Shown: piece after piece, positions 31,601-51,497 of the stretch | How the letters are laid out: every line of letters starts with the position of its first letter | Numbering within the stretch: position 1 is the stretch's first letter | Assembly: GCA_001642005.1 (NCBI GenBank) | Contig: LWCA01000060.1 | Location: 1-64,000 of the forward strand | Origin: Intoshia linei | Lineage: Eukaryota > Orthonectida > Rhopaluridae | Direction: 5' to 3' | Length of the DNA: 64,000 nt | The notes under the pieces: model-generated | Seen by the model: only the letters and a program-made list of their open reading frames with translations | Database searches by the model: none | What the model was told of the DNA's origin: nothing | Made by a program: the position numbers and the translations under genes

Positions 31601-31647
31601 GCAGAAGACCCGATAGAACCGTTCATGGATCCATTAGATCGTTTCAT
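22645..31647 (-). CDS. JADE-family PHD-finger protein
   Basis: JADE proteins are scaffold subunits of the HBO1 (KAT7) histone H4 acetyltransferase complex and read histone H3 tails. Exons 31647-31352, 31256-30366, 23645-23525, 23170-23051 and 23016-22645 sum to 1800 nt, or 599 aa. The N-terminal block DRVNLNEEEYFAIGDVW...KGVQVP is JADE-specific. The extended PHD module follows: CSVCLSPYSNDVNEIVFCDL to WLCKPC, CVICN, then HVICALW, CVICGSKKGECVTCS and CFH-type ligands to FCVKH. The C-terminal blocks SYWKLKRT, NPLIAPQ and RRDLEKARNLCYMMKKREKL match the conserved JADE regions that bind the acetyltransferase and ING subunits. Intron 2 is 6.7 kb and filled with transposons. It starts 205 bp from the divergent ANKRD gene. 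Confidence 0.93.
23315..23420. mobile_element. Very short hAT-like MITE
   Basis: A 106-bp segment containing CAAGGGTGCACAACC and ending GAGCCCCACCACTG, flanked by atctagat at 23307-23314 and 23421-23428. The 8-bp duplication fits hAT insertion. The two termini match each other only weakly, so the assignment is less sure than for the longer MITEs. It lies in JADE intron 3. Confidence 0.55.
24180..25010 (+). pseudogene. piggyBac-type transposase remnant
   Basis: Broken frames encode KVDIDAFIGILFIDRSLRGS, then RFLFLSRCIRFDNIHTREKR, FDKLAAIRKDF and a FETMIAF-like segment. This order and the RFLFLSRCIRFDN block are characteristic of piggyBac (DDE_Tnp_1_7) transposases. Several stops and frame changes are present, and the catalytic C-terminal half is missing. 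Terminal repeats were not located. It lies antisense within JADE intron 2. Confidence 0.75.
25300..26560 (+). pseudogene. Internally deleted Ty3/gypsy-type retrotransposon remnant
   Basis: Overlapping frames encode the end of reverse transcriptase (SGLTINPEKCHIG, QRFLGVMNYHRDCIKNFSK), RNase H (YPVYTDHKPLIYI...DYDITTKYN) and the integrase zinc-finger region (HPGIYKTLENI). These are followed directly by the integrase C-terminal part (AVERLNRTLRDKIR, FLLSIRNSISHKTGYSP). The integrase catalytic core is deleted, and at least two frame breaks occur at about 25480 and 25860. No LTRs, gag or protease were seen. It is a dead fragment inserted antisense in JADE intron 2. Confidence 0.85.
26748..27220 (+). 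pseudogene. Acidic ORF pair, probably a transposase tail
   Basis: Two consecutive same-strand frames, 26748-27017 and about 27020-27215, are separated by one stop. They encode an acidic stretch ending QTKIWEYFSKIEK. The QTKI..YF ending and acidic composition recall C-termini of Tigger/pogo-type transposases, but no catalytic motif is present. Function is not assigned. Confidence 0.35.
27900..29802 (+). pseudogene. Decayed hAT (ZBED-like) transposon
   Basis: Broken plus-strand frames read TGCNAHILNNAIKNA and a GYSSTRWIELVPYIDRILYM block (28230-28500). The C-terminal tail LTAIKYKKRAKLLSAEELRV ends at a stop near 29613. These are ordered segments of hAT/ZBED-type transposases. A terminal sequence ending GTTGAGAAACACTG at 29802 and a related inverted one near 29104 (CATTGTTCCC...GGGGTTCCGTG) may bound a 699-bp derivative containing only the tail. 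No target duplication was found. All are in JADE intron 2. Confidence 0.7.
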
Positions 31648-31852
31648 TTGAACAATATTTCAGAATGTAAAATTGTCAATTTATATATTTTTAAAATAAA
31701 AATAAATGCGCAATAAATGATTATTTTCATCTTACTTTATTTCATTTATAAAAATTATTACTATGCACACTGTTAACTGGTTACAATTTTATTGTAATTT
31801 TAATTTAACGTTTATATTAAAGTTTAAATTTTTAAAAACTTATTTTAAATTG
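31648..31852. promoter_or_regulatory. Shared divergent promoter region, JADE and ANKRD
   Basis: Only 205 bp separate the JADE start codon (31647, minus) from the ANKRD start (31853, plus). The segment is AT-rich and must hold both upstream regions. An in-frame ATG at 31763 would lengthen the ANKRD protein by 30 unconserved residues. No specific factor site was identified. Confidence 0.5.
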
Positions 31853-34800
31853 ATGCAGGATATTCAACTCGAAAGTAATTTAAAATATCCACTCCACAAA
31901 GCGTCAATTGAAAATGATTATAACCGAGCTGTTAATCTTGTTAATGGTGGTGTAAATGTAGATGAAATTGATTTAAAAAACAAGACTCCTCTTTTTGAAG
32001 CAGTAATCCATTCTTCTTATGAGGCATGGCATTTAGTTTTTAATGTATATGCTTTTAATTTAGGTTGCTGAATTACTTTTAAAATCTGGCGCTAATGTTA
32101 ATTTTGTTGGTCCAAATAATGAAACCTCACTTATATACGTTGTTATTTCTGGCAATGCTAAGGTTTTTGGTCATATTTTGAATATGATTGATATTTAATT
32201 TTATGTTTAGATGCTTTCTTTACTCTTGAAGTATAATGCTTCCAAAACTGTCAAAAATAATACCAATCAAACTCCGTTAGAATTGGCCAAGAATGAAGAT
32301 ATTGTTAAACTTTTAACCGGAAATGATGGTAATTTCTATATTTTAATATTTCTTCTAAATGTAATAAATTGTATTGTACATTATAATAGTGATCAAGTAT
32401 AAAAAAATGATATTTCTAAAATATTAATGCATTTCAACGAATATTGAAGATAGTCTGACCATTTAAAGTTTTCTTTATATATACTATATACTATATATAA
32501 AGAAAACTTTAAATGGTCAAACTAACTTCACCGTTAGGAGTTGGCCGAAAATATTTTACAATAGTTATTATTTTAGTAATACTAATTTTAATTAATTAAT
32601 TTAACTAATTTTAAGCCCTAAGGATATTTTTTCTAAATACCCATGAGACACCTTAATGTACATTGTACAAATCTCATGTCATGTTTTATTTGTGTTAACA
32701 TAAAATTAGATGATTGCAATTTGATATCATATATTCCACACAATCCTGCAAACTCAAAAACAGAAAAATTAATGTATATATTAAAAAAAAAATCACCTCC
32801 AATCCTAACTCAGAATTCAATCATTAAAAAAGAACCGATAATCTTGCAACCTTCTCAATTAAAATATAAAAATGTTTCTGGACCTAAACCTAGACTATTA
32901 ATACAGTACAATCCAAAACACAAAACTGGCACAGACTCAAAACTCCGAATAATATCTTTAAATAAACATCAAACATCAAATTTATTGTCTAAACCAGATG
33001 TTAATAAATTTTCTACCTACAGGTTCATATCGATCAGTATTTTTTGTAATAATTTTTGCAGATCTGAATCGAATGTAAAAATGGAATCGGAATCAACTGC
33101 ATCTGCTGAATATTTAGAGCCGAGAAAGAGGCGACATGTCGGTACAGACAAAAAAACGACCAAAAAACTAAAAAAGACGAAAATTAAATTTGATATTCCA
33201 TTTGACAGACATCAACAAGTTATGGCACAAGTTGATGAAATTATTAAAAATTATTCGGGAAATATTAAATTGAAATTACCTCCCAGATACGAACAGTTTA
33301 GATCAAGTATTTTTTTGTCATCTTTTTTATACATGTTTACATTTTTAGTCAGCGATAATTATACAACAATTAATAATTTTTTGGATAGAACATCCGATGG
33401 CCATGTTAACTTTGAACCGGTAATTTAATCCTTAAATACAACAATAACCTTGGAATGGAAATAATTTTAATTAATTTCAGTATACAAATAACGCATTTTG
33501 GCATGCTATTTATATACAGCAATTAAAGTTAAAATGTATATTCAATAATATTATTTTTCACGCCCGTAGAAAGTTCTAGAGAAAAGAAAAGTAGTAAAGT
33601 AAGCTCTAGAAAATTAGATTTTTTATTTGCGGTTTGAAGTGGATTTTTTTCATAAGATTTCGTAAAATCGGATTTTTGAAAAGAATATCGGTGTAAGTCA
33701 ATTTTTCCATGATGGCTTGAAATGGTATTCTTGATTAAATTTTATTAGTGGTGGGATTTTTGAAATGGTAAATTTTAAATATAATATAATCATATTTTCA
33801 TAGTAATAACAAACATAAATCAAATACACGTATGTCTTCATTTTTTTCGCGAAATCGTAAAATTCCCGGGAATTTTGTCCTGCCACAATCACTAGTTGGA
33901 ATAAGATGTTTTTTTCATAAAATTTGGTAAAATCGTGTTTTTCAAAAAATTATTGGAAAATGGTATTTTATTCTTAAGGGTTGGTAAAATTGGATTTTTT
34001 ATTAAATGATAAGGAAGTATTTTCGAAATAATAATGTAGCTGTTTTCTAGGCTTTGGGATAATTAACACCTAAAAACTTTGTAATAAATATTAAAAATGC
34101 TCCTATAAAAATTTTTCTATATTTTATTTAAATCTCATGACCCAGGCATATAATTTTGGACCCCAATCTGGAACCACTGTTTTAATGTATAAAACATTCC
34201 GTTAACGAGGAATTAGCCAGTGCTATACATGGGATAAGTTGATATAATTTTTATAGAGGGTCTTGAGTTGACCACACAAAATTTTTAGATTTAAAAAATT
34301 GATTCAAGTCTGTTAAATTAAGCTGAATATTAATTTTCCTTTGAGTGGGCGTTACCACCTGAAAAATTGAAAACTACTGTTCTAGTTTAGTTCATTAAAA
34401 ATTAATAATTATAATACCATTTTAGAAAGTATCACCAACCAATTTACCGGAATCCATGCACTCGTTTTACGAAGAACAAGAGTTGAATAGATTTGAAATG
34501 CAAATTGAGCATTTTTTTGAAAACGAAGCATTTTGTAAATTTTCTGAGCAACAAATCATGCGTCTGTATATGAGTTATTCAAGAAGCCTAGAAAACATAA
34601 AACATCCTTTCAGTGCAATGTATTTAACAAAACTGAAAAAGTATACTCTTTCAGAGGGTGCTATTGACACATTAGCCACGGAATCCTCCATTTTTGCGGT
34701 TTTTAAGACTTTACGTAATAAATTAAACTTAGGAACACACATTACGTAGTTGTAAACTAACCGATAAAGTACTAAACGCTCATTTGAAAAAATTAAACCA

Positions 34801-35042
34801 AAAACTAGTAAAAAATCAGGTACCAATAATGTTATAGATATTTACAAACTTGTAGGAAAAGCTGATAAATAGACACAAACTTGAAGCTAATGCACTTTTG
34901 GAAAGTCAAATTATGGTAACATTTCAATTAATAAATAAATGTACTAATATTATAGGAGTGGAAATGGAAATTTGGAGACATGTGCATTAGCTGCGTACCG
35001 AAAATCAATGTTATAGACAATTTTATAATTTATCCAAAGTAG
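31853..35042 (+). CDS. ANKRD11/ANKRD12-like ankyrin repeat protein (much reduced)
   Basis: ANKRD11/12 are nuclear co-regulators that recruit histone deacetylases to nuclear receptors. Exons 31853-32023, 32064-32162, 32211-32328, 32710-33022, 33062-33306, 33349-33419, 34426-34698, 34733-34819, 34856-34915 and 34956-35042 give 507 aa, against more than 2000 in vertebrates. Residues 1-130 hold about three ankyrin repeats (YPLHKASIENDYNRAVNLVN, KTPLFEAV, LLLKSGANVN, QTPLELA). A basic middle segment (RKRRH, KKTTKKLKKTKIKF) looks like a nuclear signal. The C-terminal block EEQELNRFEMQIEHF...HPFSAMYLTKL...CVPKINVIDNFIIYPK follows the conserved ANKRD11/12 C-terminus. Exon 4 is joined on phase alone, so a further exon between 32329 and 32710 is possible. 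Confidence 0.85.
32456..32519. repeat. Perfect 28-bp inverted repeat (hairpin)
   Basis: Arms 32456-32483 and 32492-32519 are exact reverse complements, starting TGACCATTTAAAGTTTTC, with the 8-base spacer CTATATAC. It lies in the 381-nt intron 3 of the ANKRD gene. If transcribed it would form a long, fully paired hairpin. No target duplication identifies it as a transposon. Confidence 0.9.
33600..34030. repeat. Degenerate minisatellite in ANKRD intron
   Basis: Repeating phrases of the type GATTTTTT...TAAAATCGGATTTTTGAAA recur about every 30-40 bases. They resemble the DDX41 intron 8 minisatellite. They account for most of the 1-kb intron 33420-34425. An open stretch after an acceptor at 33481 (YTNNAFWHAIYIQQ) has a phase that does not fit the flanking exons, so it was left out. 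Confidence 0.6.
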
Positions 35043-35143
35043 TGTAGATAATAAAATTTTAATTCTATATTTTATTCAAAAAAATTAAATAAGATATAAT
35101 ACAATCAGAATATAAAAGGTGTTTATCCTAAAATGATTTTGAA

Positions 35144-38100
35144 CTAGTTGATAATGTGATTCATATTTTGAAAACTTTTTTGTATTCTATCGCAATAAAT
35201 TCCTTCATCTTTTTGTGAAAATTCAAACGAGTTTTGTTTTTTGTAGACCAAAACATAGGCGTTTTCAATGGCTAGATTTTGGACACCGACATTAGAGTCG
35301 TTGTATATACGAAATGTTTTGTCAAATGGGTGTCTAACAAAGGAAGTATAATGGCCGACATTCATATTCCCTTCGTGGCATATGCATCCCAGGAGATCGT
35401 ATTTTTCAGAATTTGAATTTACAACGAGACAAGAAACATCCAACGATTCGTAAGGAAATGTTACTCTTTTGTTAATTTTTATTGCGCACCCATTTCTAAA
35501 GATGTATCTTTTTATGTGTATAATGAGAGTATCTGGAACACGCTCAATTAGCAATTGTTTCGATGCTTTAGATTTAGTTTTACAAGATGAACAATACCAC
35601 GGGTTGTCTTCATCCAGTATTTCAGGTTGTGCAAATTTTTCCATGCAGTCTTGTATTTCAACGTAATCGTTAGGACAAAAACTATTCATAGAAGAATCAT
35701 CGATCCAGTCTTTGGTTTGCTCAAATAAATCTTTAATTTTATCAATGTATCTGTTCTGCATTATGGACCTGCCGCAATATATCTGTCTGTAACCATAATC
35801 TGAATATTTAAACAAAACTGTAAAATTAAGTCCTGGTTTAATGACAATATTTTCGTCGACAATCACACACCCATGACATCGATCGGCCAATGAACATATG
35901 CCACAACTATGGCCATTAATACTATACAAAATTGAAACATTGTCATCAATTTCATCATCCAGGTCATTGACGACAAAAGAAATTAAAGCTTTCTTGAGAG
36001 AAACGAGTGAAACCACTTTAGGTACTTGAATTAAAAATGGGTTCGACAAGACGGTCCTGTCATAGTTGGGTTTTTTATGGGTAAGATTGTCGATAACATA
36101 AAAAATAGACACATTATAATTCATATTTTCGTTATCCGGTTTTACATTGCTGCAAAGTTCAAAATTAATCTCTTCAACGTTTTCTTTGCAACGATGACAG
36201 TTAAAGGAACTACCTAAAGAATTTAAAATTGTTGATTTCAAACAATCTAGACAAACTGTATATCCACATACCATGTGAACGTACATGTGGTAATCAAAAA
36301 AGCAATCATAACAAATTGCACACTCGATGGAATTTACAACCATGGTACGCCCCGAGGTGGATAAAGGAATGGAATCGCAGACTTCTACGAATTTTGGAAA
36401 CGACTCGGTAATAGGTTCACTCTTTTCAATAGCAGTTCTTTCATCTTCGGGTGCATCAATACAATTTTCACTGCTGTTCACCCAATCCATGACTTTATCT
36501 CGTTGATATTCCTCGTCATGTGGTAAAACGTTCTCTTCTAAAGATTCAACACTTGAACTTCTTTTTTTTTCGCACATATCTTCCATCAATGAGCGATTAG
36601 TCTCGTCGTTCATAAAGAAAGAAGTGTTGTAGGAATCAGTAGTCATATTCATTTTATAAGTACGATTTTTTAAATATCCTAGAGTCACGCCTTTTTCTTT
36701 ACCAACCAAGTTCTTCAACATTGTTGTCGGCATCTAAATATTTATTTTTATTGTAATAAATACTTTTTTTTAAATTACAATGGGTTTGATGGCTGAAGCA
36801 ATATCGATTTTATACAAAGAATAATTCTCCAAATTCAAATGTTCTCTAAGAAATGAATCCAAATGCATAGCTGATTCGTCGTTATTAAAAGTAAAACAAA
36901 ATTTGAAATATTTCGAAGTCAAATCATGGAAGACAGAAACAACTAATATAATGTACATTATTTTAGTCATATTTTAAATAGTAATAATAACACTGCACAA
37001 CATTCAAAAAAGTTTTGGGTTATAAGTAAAGCGGCTAAAAGTTAATTTTTGTTATGTTTATCGGCATGAAATTACAATGATTATGATATTAATTAGCTAA
37101 TTAAAATTTTATAAAGTTACAAAAACTACAATTTTATTTTAAAAGTTAATAGAGATGCTTACAAAATAATAAAAAACTGACGGATTTTTTTAAAAATATG
37201 GGAAGAAGTTTACCCTCGGAAATTTATTGTAGAAATAAAATTGATCAACTATATCTAGAAGAAAATAATTCAATCAAAAAATATTGCTTCTTTTAAACAA
37301 TATTTTTATATTTTCACTTAATACAAAACTTCTGCATGAAATTAAGAAACTATTAGGCTTGTATTTATAGCGTCAGTATTTTAAATAGTTTGTCAGTAAA
37401 AATATTAAATTGTCAGTTTATATAATATATTGTCAGTATTTTCGGTGTCAGTATAAATAATTTATTAACCGTACTTAAATTGGAAGAGCAGTAAAAAAAA
37501 TTATTTTGTCAGTACTTTAAATATACTGTCAGTATATCCTTGACAATACAGTATATACTGACAAATATGTAATTGAATTCTGACATTATAATAATTTTAT
37601 TACTGACAAATAAAATACTTCCCAAATTATACTAGAAAAAATTGAATGAATTCATCACTAGCATGAAATTTCTGAAATTAAAGAATAAGAATGTCATAGA
37701 GCTTTTCCATCACATTGGATCATCACACCATTTCGAATTTTTTCGATTTGACAAACCCAGAAATATAGTTTTTGACGGGTGTCTACTTAAATCCAACCAT
37801 TTTTACTTAAATCCAATCATTTTTACTAAAAATCAAAATTTACCAACACTAACAAAAATGGTTGGGTTTAAGAATATTCTCGTTTTTGACCCCTAAGGTG
37901 TCCAGGGACCTCTATCGGGAACCACTGCGTTAAATTGATCATTAATAAATCATCAAATTGTTTATAATCCACGAAAATTTGCTATCTTATACAAAAGAGA
38001 AAAAATAACTCCATCCTAAAATGTACCTCATTGAAGATAAAATATGAAAAACAAATGTATTCTGCTAAATATTTATTAAAACTTAAATAAAATTAAATTT

Positions 38101-39388
38101 ACTAGTCAAAAAGTTACATCTTTTTTTTTACATTAAGCACCTTCATTCGTTAATAAACTTGCTAAAATGTTATCCCAAAACTCTACAAAAAATTTGTTTT
38201 ATGGAATCCCTTTTTTTCGAGATTTGAAGGTTAAATCCTCATTTAAACGTTTTTTAATTCTTTATTTCAGTAACCATCTCTCAATTTTCTTTCTAATTTT
38301 CTGAATTAACTTTTTCACAAAATAATAAAAGTTAACCAAAGCTTTTTAAAGTTTTAAATGTTGTGCCGTATTAAAATGTATTGTAAAAGAAAAAATTTGT
38401 AAAATAAAAACCTATCTGAACTTCAAATGCGCGAGTAATGGTGAGAGGCAAATAAGCAAAAGGTTCCTTAGTTTCAGACACATGTCCACAGTTTTGGCAA
38501 GAAATCTATATAATTATAATTATATAAAAATAAGATACATACCCTGCTCAAATAGACACCATAGAAGATATCAGCTATACTTTCGTTAGATTCATACAGG
38601 TTTGTACGACAATATACAGATTCTTCGTTATCAGTAGACATGTCGGTAATATTCGAGTTATTTTGTTTGATCTTAGGTCTCTTGGAATGTTGACTAATAT
38701 CTTGACCAGTAAGTTCAATCCTAAGATTTTTTGTGGACTCAATTAAGTAGTCTAATAAAAGAACCAAAAACTCCTGTCCATCGTGCTGTCGAAAGTTTGC
38801 AAACTGTTTAAAAACGTAAACAAATTTTTTTCTAAAATCGGATGGTTTAAGAATATCAAATCGACGAGACCAGTATTGTAAAAATAATTTAAAAAATTCT
38901 TCTCTTATCCGATCACGCGTAATCTTGTAAATAGGAGACAAATTAACGGACGTGGAAGGTAAACTATCAGAAATTTGATCGATCGACATATCCCCATTGC
39001 ACTTTGAATCGTTGGGACTAGGTGGAGGTGATATAATGGACGTGGGTACTTTCTCGTTACTGGAAACATCCAAAAAATCGTTACGATGCATAAGTTCATC
39101 TACAGAAAGCGCATCATCACATTCAAAAGAAGTGGCATTACGTTTTCCTTTGTCACTTGAAATCATACATTCAATTTCTAGTAAAAAATTGTTCATTAAA
39201 CCCGGATGATTGAGTAAAATTTGTAGTGCAGAATTCATGAAACAGGTATTTCCAATATTATAAAACCCAACTATCCCAGCAGAGTACTTTACGGGTTCCT
39301 CCTTTTCCTCTTTAATAATATCAGCAAAGTTTACTTCATCTAGTTTTATTAACTACTAATTGAAACAAAAAATACCTTTTATTACCAT
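35144..39388 (-). CDS. Ubiquitin-specific protease (USP4/11/15/19-like) with embedded RING-like finger
   Basis: Cysteine protease that removes ubiquitin. Exons 39388-39386 (ATG only), 39352-38543, 38505-38412, 36942-36779 and 36733-35144 total 886 aa. The Cys box GFYNIGNTCFMNSALQILL (near 39240), the QHDGQEFLVLLLDYLIES box and ISCQNCGHVSETKEPF are present. The C-terminal half has DNPWYCSSCKTKSKASK, IHIKRYIF and the His box NVGHYTSFVRH, so the catalytic Cys and His are intact. Between the two halves lies an insert with CAICYDCF...CGYTVCLDC...CHRCKENV (about 36320-36180), which has RING-type Cys spacing but Tyr in place of the usual His. Intron 3 is 1.47 kb and repeat-filled; other introns are 33-45 nt. 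The stop is 101 bp from the convergent ANKRD stop. The exact USP subfamily is uncertain. Confidence 0.88.
37368..37615. repeat. Cluster of GTCAGTA heptamers
   Basis: Within 250 bp of USP intron 3, GTCAGTA or a one-base variant occurs seven times on the plus strand (about 37371, 37391, 37411, 37432, 37446, 37505 and 37528). Its reverse complement type follows three times (37556, 37579, 37601). The switch of orientation gives an imperfect fold-back. It could be a degenerate fold-back transposon or a repeated binding site. Confidence 0.7.
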
Positions 39389-39584
39389 TTTATATTAATC
39401 AGTCTAAAAGTTTATTTTACGATGCGTTTTTATATTTCACCTTAACTAAAAACTTTATTGAAAGTAAAAAATGAAAAACGACATATGAAGCAATGAATTT
39501 ATTGAAATAGTCATTAGAATAACAAGTATCCATTGGAATTTGGTATAAACTAGTTGAGCTATTATTGGTGATATACTACAGCAG

Positions 39585-40427
<843 letters not shown>

Positions 40428-40768
40428 TTAATTTTTTCTGTGAGTGTATAATTAATTCTGTATAATTAAAAATGTAATTTTAAGCATCTATTGCACGAGA
40501 TCAATAAAATCAATTAATAATATAACCATGTGTTGTAAATACATGTACTATATGAAACTGATGACGCATTCATATTTGTAGTCTTGGTTGATCTAAATAC
40601 TTATAATTGTCTGTGAATTAATTCTCTTGACATTTATGTTGCCAAGAATTTGTTGCTATTACCTATGTAACCTATTTGCAAATTGCAACTTGGAATCCAT
40701 ATTATGGATTCAAATTGAATTCAAGTTGAATGTTTAATAGGTAAAATAATTGATACAAATTTAACAAT

Positions 40769-49050
<8,282 letters not shown>

Positions 49051-49184
49051 TGAACGTTTAAGTAAACCAATACATTTTTAAACACAACATTGTAATAGTA
49101 GTAATTAGAAAACAACTTTGCAATGTATTAGCTATAACGATATCGTATTTTTAGTGATTTGCAAATTGCAACTTGCAAGTATAT
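49051..49184. promoter_or_regulatory. Shared divergent promoter region, WWP and PSMD9
   Basis: 134 bp separate the two start codons (49050 on minus, 49185 on plus). Both genes are otherwise complete, so this short AT-rich segment must carry both promoters and both 5' leaders. No specific site could be identified by eye. Confidence 0.55.
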
Positions 49185-51497
49185 ATGGATACTGTGCACA
49201 AGATCTTTGATGAATGGGTTCAACTTAATGAGGAAAAGAAACGTGTCGAACGGAATATGTCAATTAACAAGAATGTTCTTGATTCGGTTTGAGTTTATAG
49301 TTTCATTTTAAATGTCTTTTGTAGAACAAAGTTGATATGAAGAGTCGTTTAGTTGACACGGAAGGCTTTCCAAGAAATGACATTGATATTCCGTCAATCA
49401 CTTCCGCCAAACATAAAATTAATTGTATATTTTGTCTATTTTGTCGATTTTGTTATATGCAATCAAGTACAATACATCATCTGGTACTGGAATGTTTCAA
49501 ATTTGTATCAACTTTAAAAATTCTTTTAGTGCACATTGAATATAATATATATTGGAAAATTTTTAAATTAATATCAATCAAACAATATTGTTTGATCTAA
49601 TAATTGTTTTGACTTTACGTTCATTTTAATCGATTAGAGATAAAATCTTGGTACAATTTGCGTTCAGTTATTATCTAAAGTTTAATTTTTTTTGACTTGT
49701 AAATTAAAACGTAAGCTGAATCAAATTAAAATATAATTTTTTAGAAATGTTTATACTATTCTTGTACCCAGTTACCCTTAATATTACTTGACATAATTTT
49801 AATGTTTGTATTGATTTATCAAATCATATATTGAATTGAAAATATTTAATACATGTTTGTTTTTGATTTGTATGAGTATATTTCTCTTGGCTTCTTCAAA
49901 TGTGTTATTAAATATTAAACATTAAAATTTTTAATAATTTTGAAATCAACCATTCCCTTGATGTCTACGTTATTTGTCACAAATTTAAAACTTTTTAGGC
50001 ATTTTTCAAATCTTGGCCATGATTTAATTTTTTTATTTACTATATATATCTGTAGATTATAACCAGTATCTAATCATTATAGTTTAATGCCAGAAATCGC
50101 CTTTATTGGGGACATTTATAAGGGTTTGAAGACAAAATTGTCTTGAAATTGATGTAAATTATAAATTTAGAAATAATTATATAATATTTAAAATTTTGAA
50201 AATAATTTTGGTATGATTTTTAAGGAAACCTTTTTTTACACAATTTTTAAAGATTTTGAACATAATTTTGGTAGGTTTTTAAGGGAACATTTTTTAAATA
50301 TTTTGAAGATAATTTTTTGACCAAAATTTTCATAATTTACATAAATAAAATTATTAAAAAAGCATATTCAGTTATATTTATATTTTGTACTGAGCACTGT
50401 TTAGTACTCACATCTTACGGGTCAAAAACCCAAATTGTTTTTTTTTGAAAAGTAAACAAGTTGGAGAATTTAAAAAAATATATACGCTGATACGGATTTT
50501 AAAATCATGAACATTATCATAATTTTAAATGCTGATGCGGATTTTAAAATCATAAACATTATCATAAATTTAAATTTAAAAAAATACACTGATGCGGATT
50601 TTAAAATCATAAACATTATCATAAATTTAAATTTAAAAAAATTATATTTTCAAAGCCAAAACACCAAATTACTTTTCTTTTTTTAATAAAAACAACCCTA
50701 GAATTTAATAAAATTTACAGGTGGTACAGTTGTATCCTATTAACACACAAAAAATTTCAATCTGAATAAGTGACGCCTTCACGGTCAAAAAAACATTTTA
50801 TTATTCATATATTTTTTTTTCGAAATATTTTATTAAAACAAAAAATGTGAAATAATTAACGGTCCGAAAATTAAAAAAAAAGATTATTCTGATAGAGTGT
50901 ATTCCAGTTAATATAAATTTAGGTTTAAATAATGACCACAAAAATGTTATGACAAAAATCGAAAATTTACTGCGAGATATTCACAATTTGGAAAATGAAC
51001 AAAGAGAGCAAGTTGGTAAGCTTATAGCAAATTATTCAAATGATATAAAAACGATAAAGAACCCACCATTTCTACTTGTAAAAAGCATTGATGTTAATGG
51101 ACCTGCATTCGAATATGTATGCTTTATAAATTTTTATACGTGTAAATTACACATACGTGTTAATTATACATATGGTGTAATGAATTTTCAATGTTTTAAA
51201 TAGGGACTTCGTAAAGACGACAAAATTACAGATTTTGGAAGTATCAACAAAAAAAATTATAGATGCCTCAATGACATTGCCCTTGTTGCGCGTCAAAATG
51301 AAAATGTAATTTTAAAACTTCATAAATATAACATATACGTAGAAAATTTTAAAAGTACATTACCAACGTCGCGAGCAATATCAAAAAGTTTCATTGACAC
51401 CTAAAAAATGGAATGGGAACGGACTTTTAGGGTAATAAACATCTTTATCAATGCATAATTTAAATTTAGATGTTTTGTGGTGGAAATAAAAGATTAA
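49185..51497 (+). CDS. PSMD9: 26S proteasome assembly chaperone PSMD9 (p27/Bridge-1)
   Basis: PSMD9 (yeast Nas2) is a chaperone that assembles the proteasome base by binding Rpt5 through a PDZ domain. Exons 49185-49286, 49325-49424, 50923-51116, 51204-51305, 51343-51431 and 51470-51497 give 204 aa (human 223). The N-terminal helical domain contains SRLVDTEGFPRNDIDIPSI and, across a 1.5-kb intron, INCLNNDHKNVM. The PDZ domain contains GLRKDDKITDFGSIN and ends LTPKKWNGNGLLGCFVVEI, matching the conserved Nas2/PSMD9 C-terminus. Intron 2 (49425-50922) is enlarged by dispersed repeats. The gene is head-to-head with WWP and tail-to-tail with the kinase (154 bp). Confidence 0.95.
50160..50900. repeat. 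Minisatellite and dispersed repeats in PSMD9 intron
   Basis: 50180-50340 holds tandem units of AAAGATTTTGAACATAATTT followed by TGGTAGGTTTTTAAGGGAA, the same type as around 55200-56760. 50500-50640 has three copies of a 55-60 bp unit (GATGCGGATTTTAAAATCAT). The remainder is the dispersed ACC-type repeat listed at 46940. No exon was found in the intron. Confidence 0.65.

Noticed and set aside
33481-33550. Extra ANKRD exon behind a good acceptor
   Set aside because: Its phase does not fit both neighbours, and leaving it out gives a frame that closes exactly.
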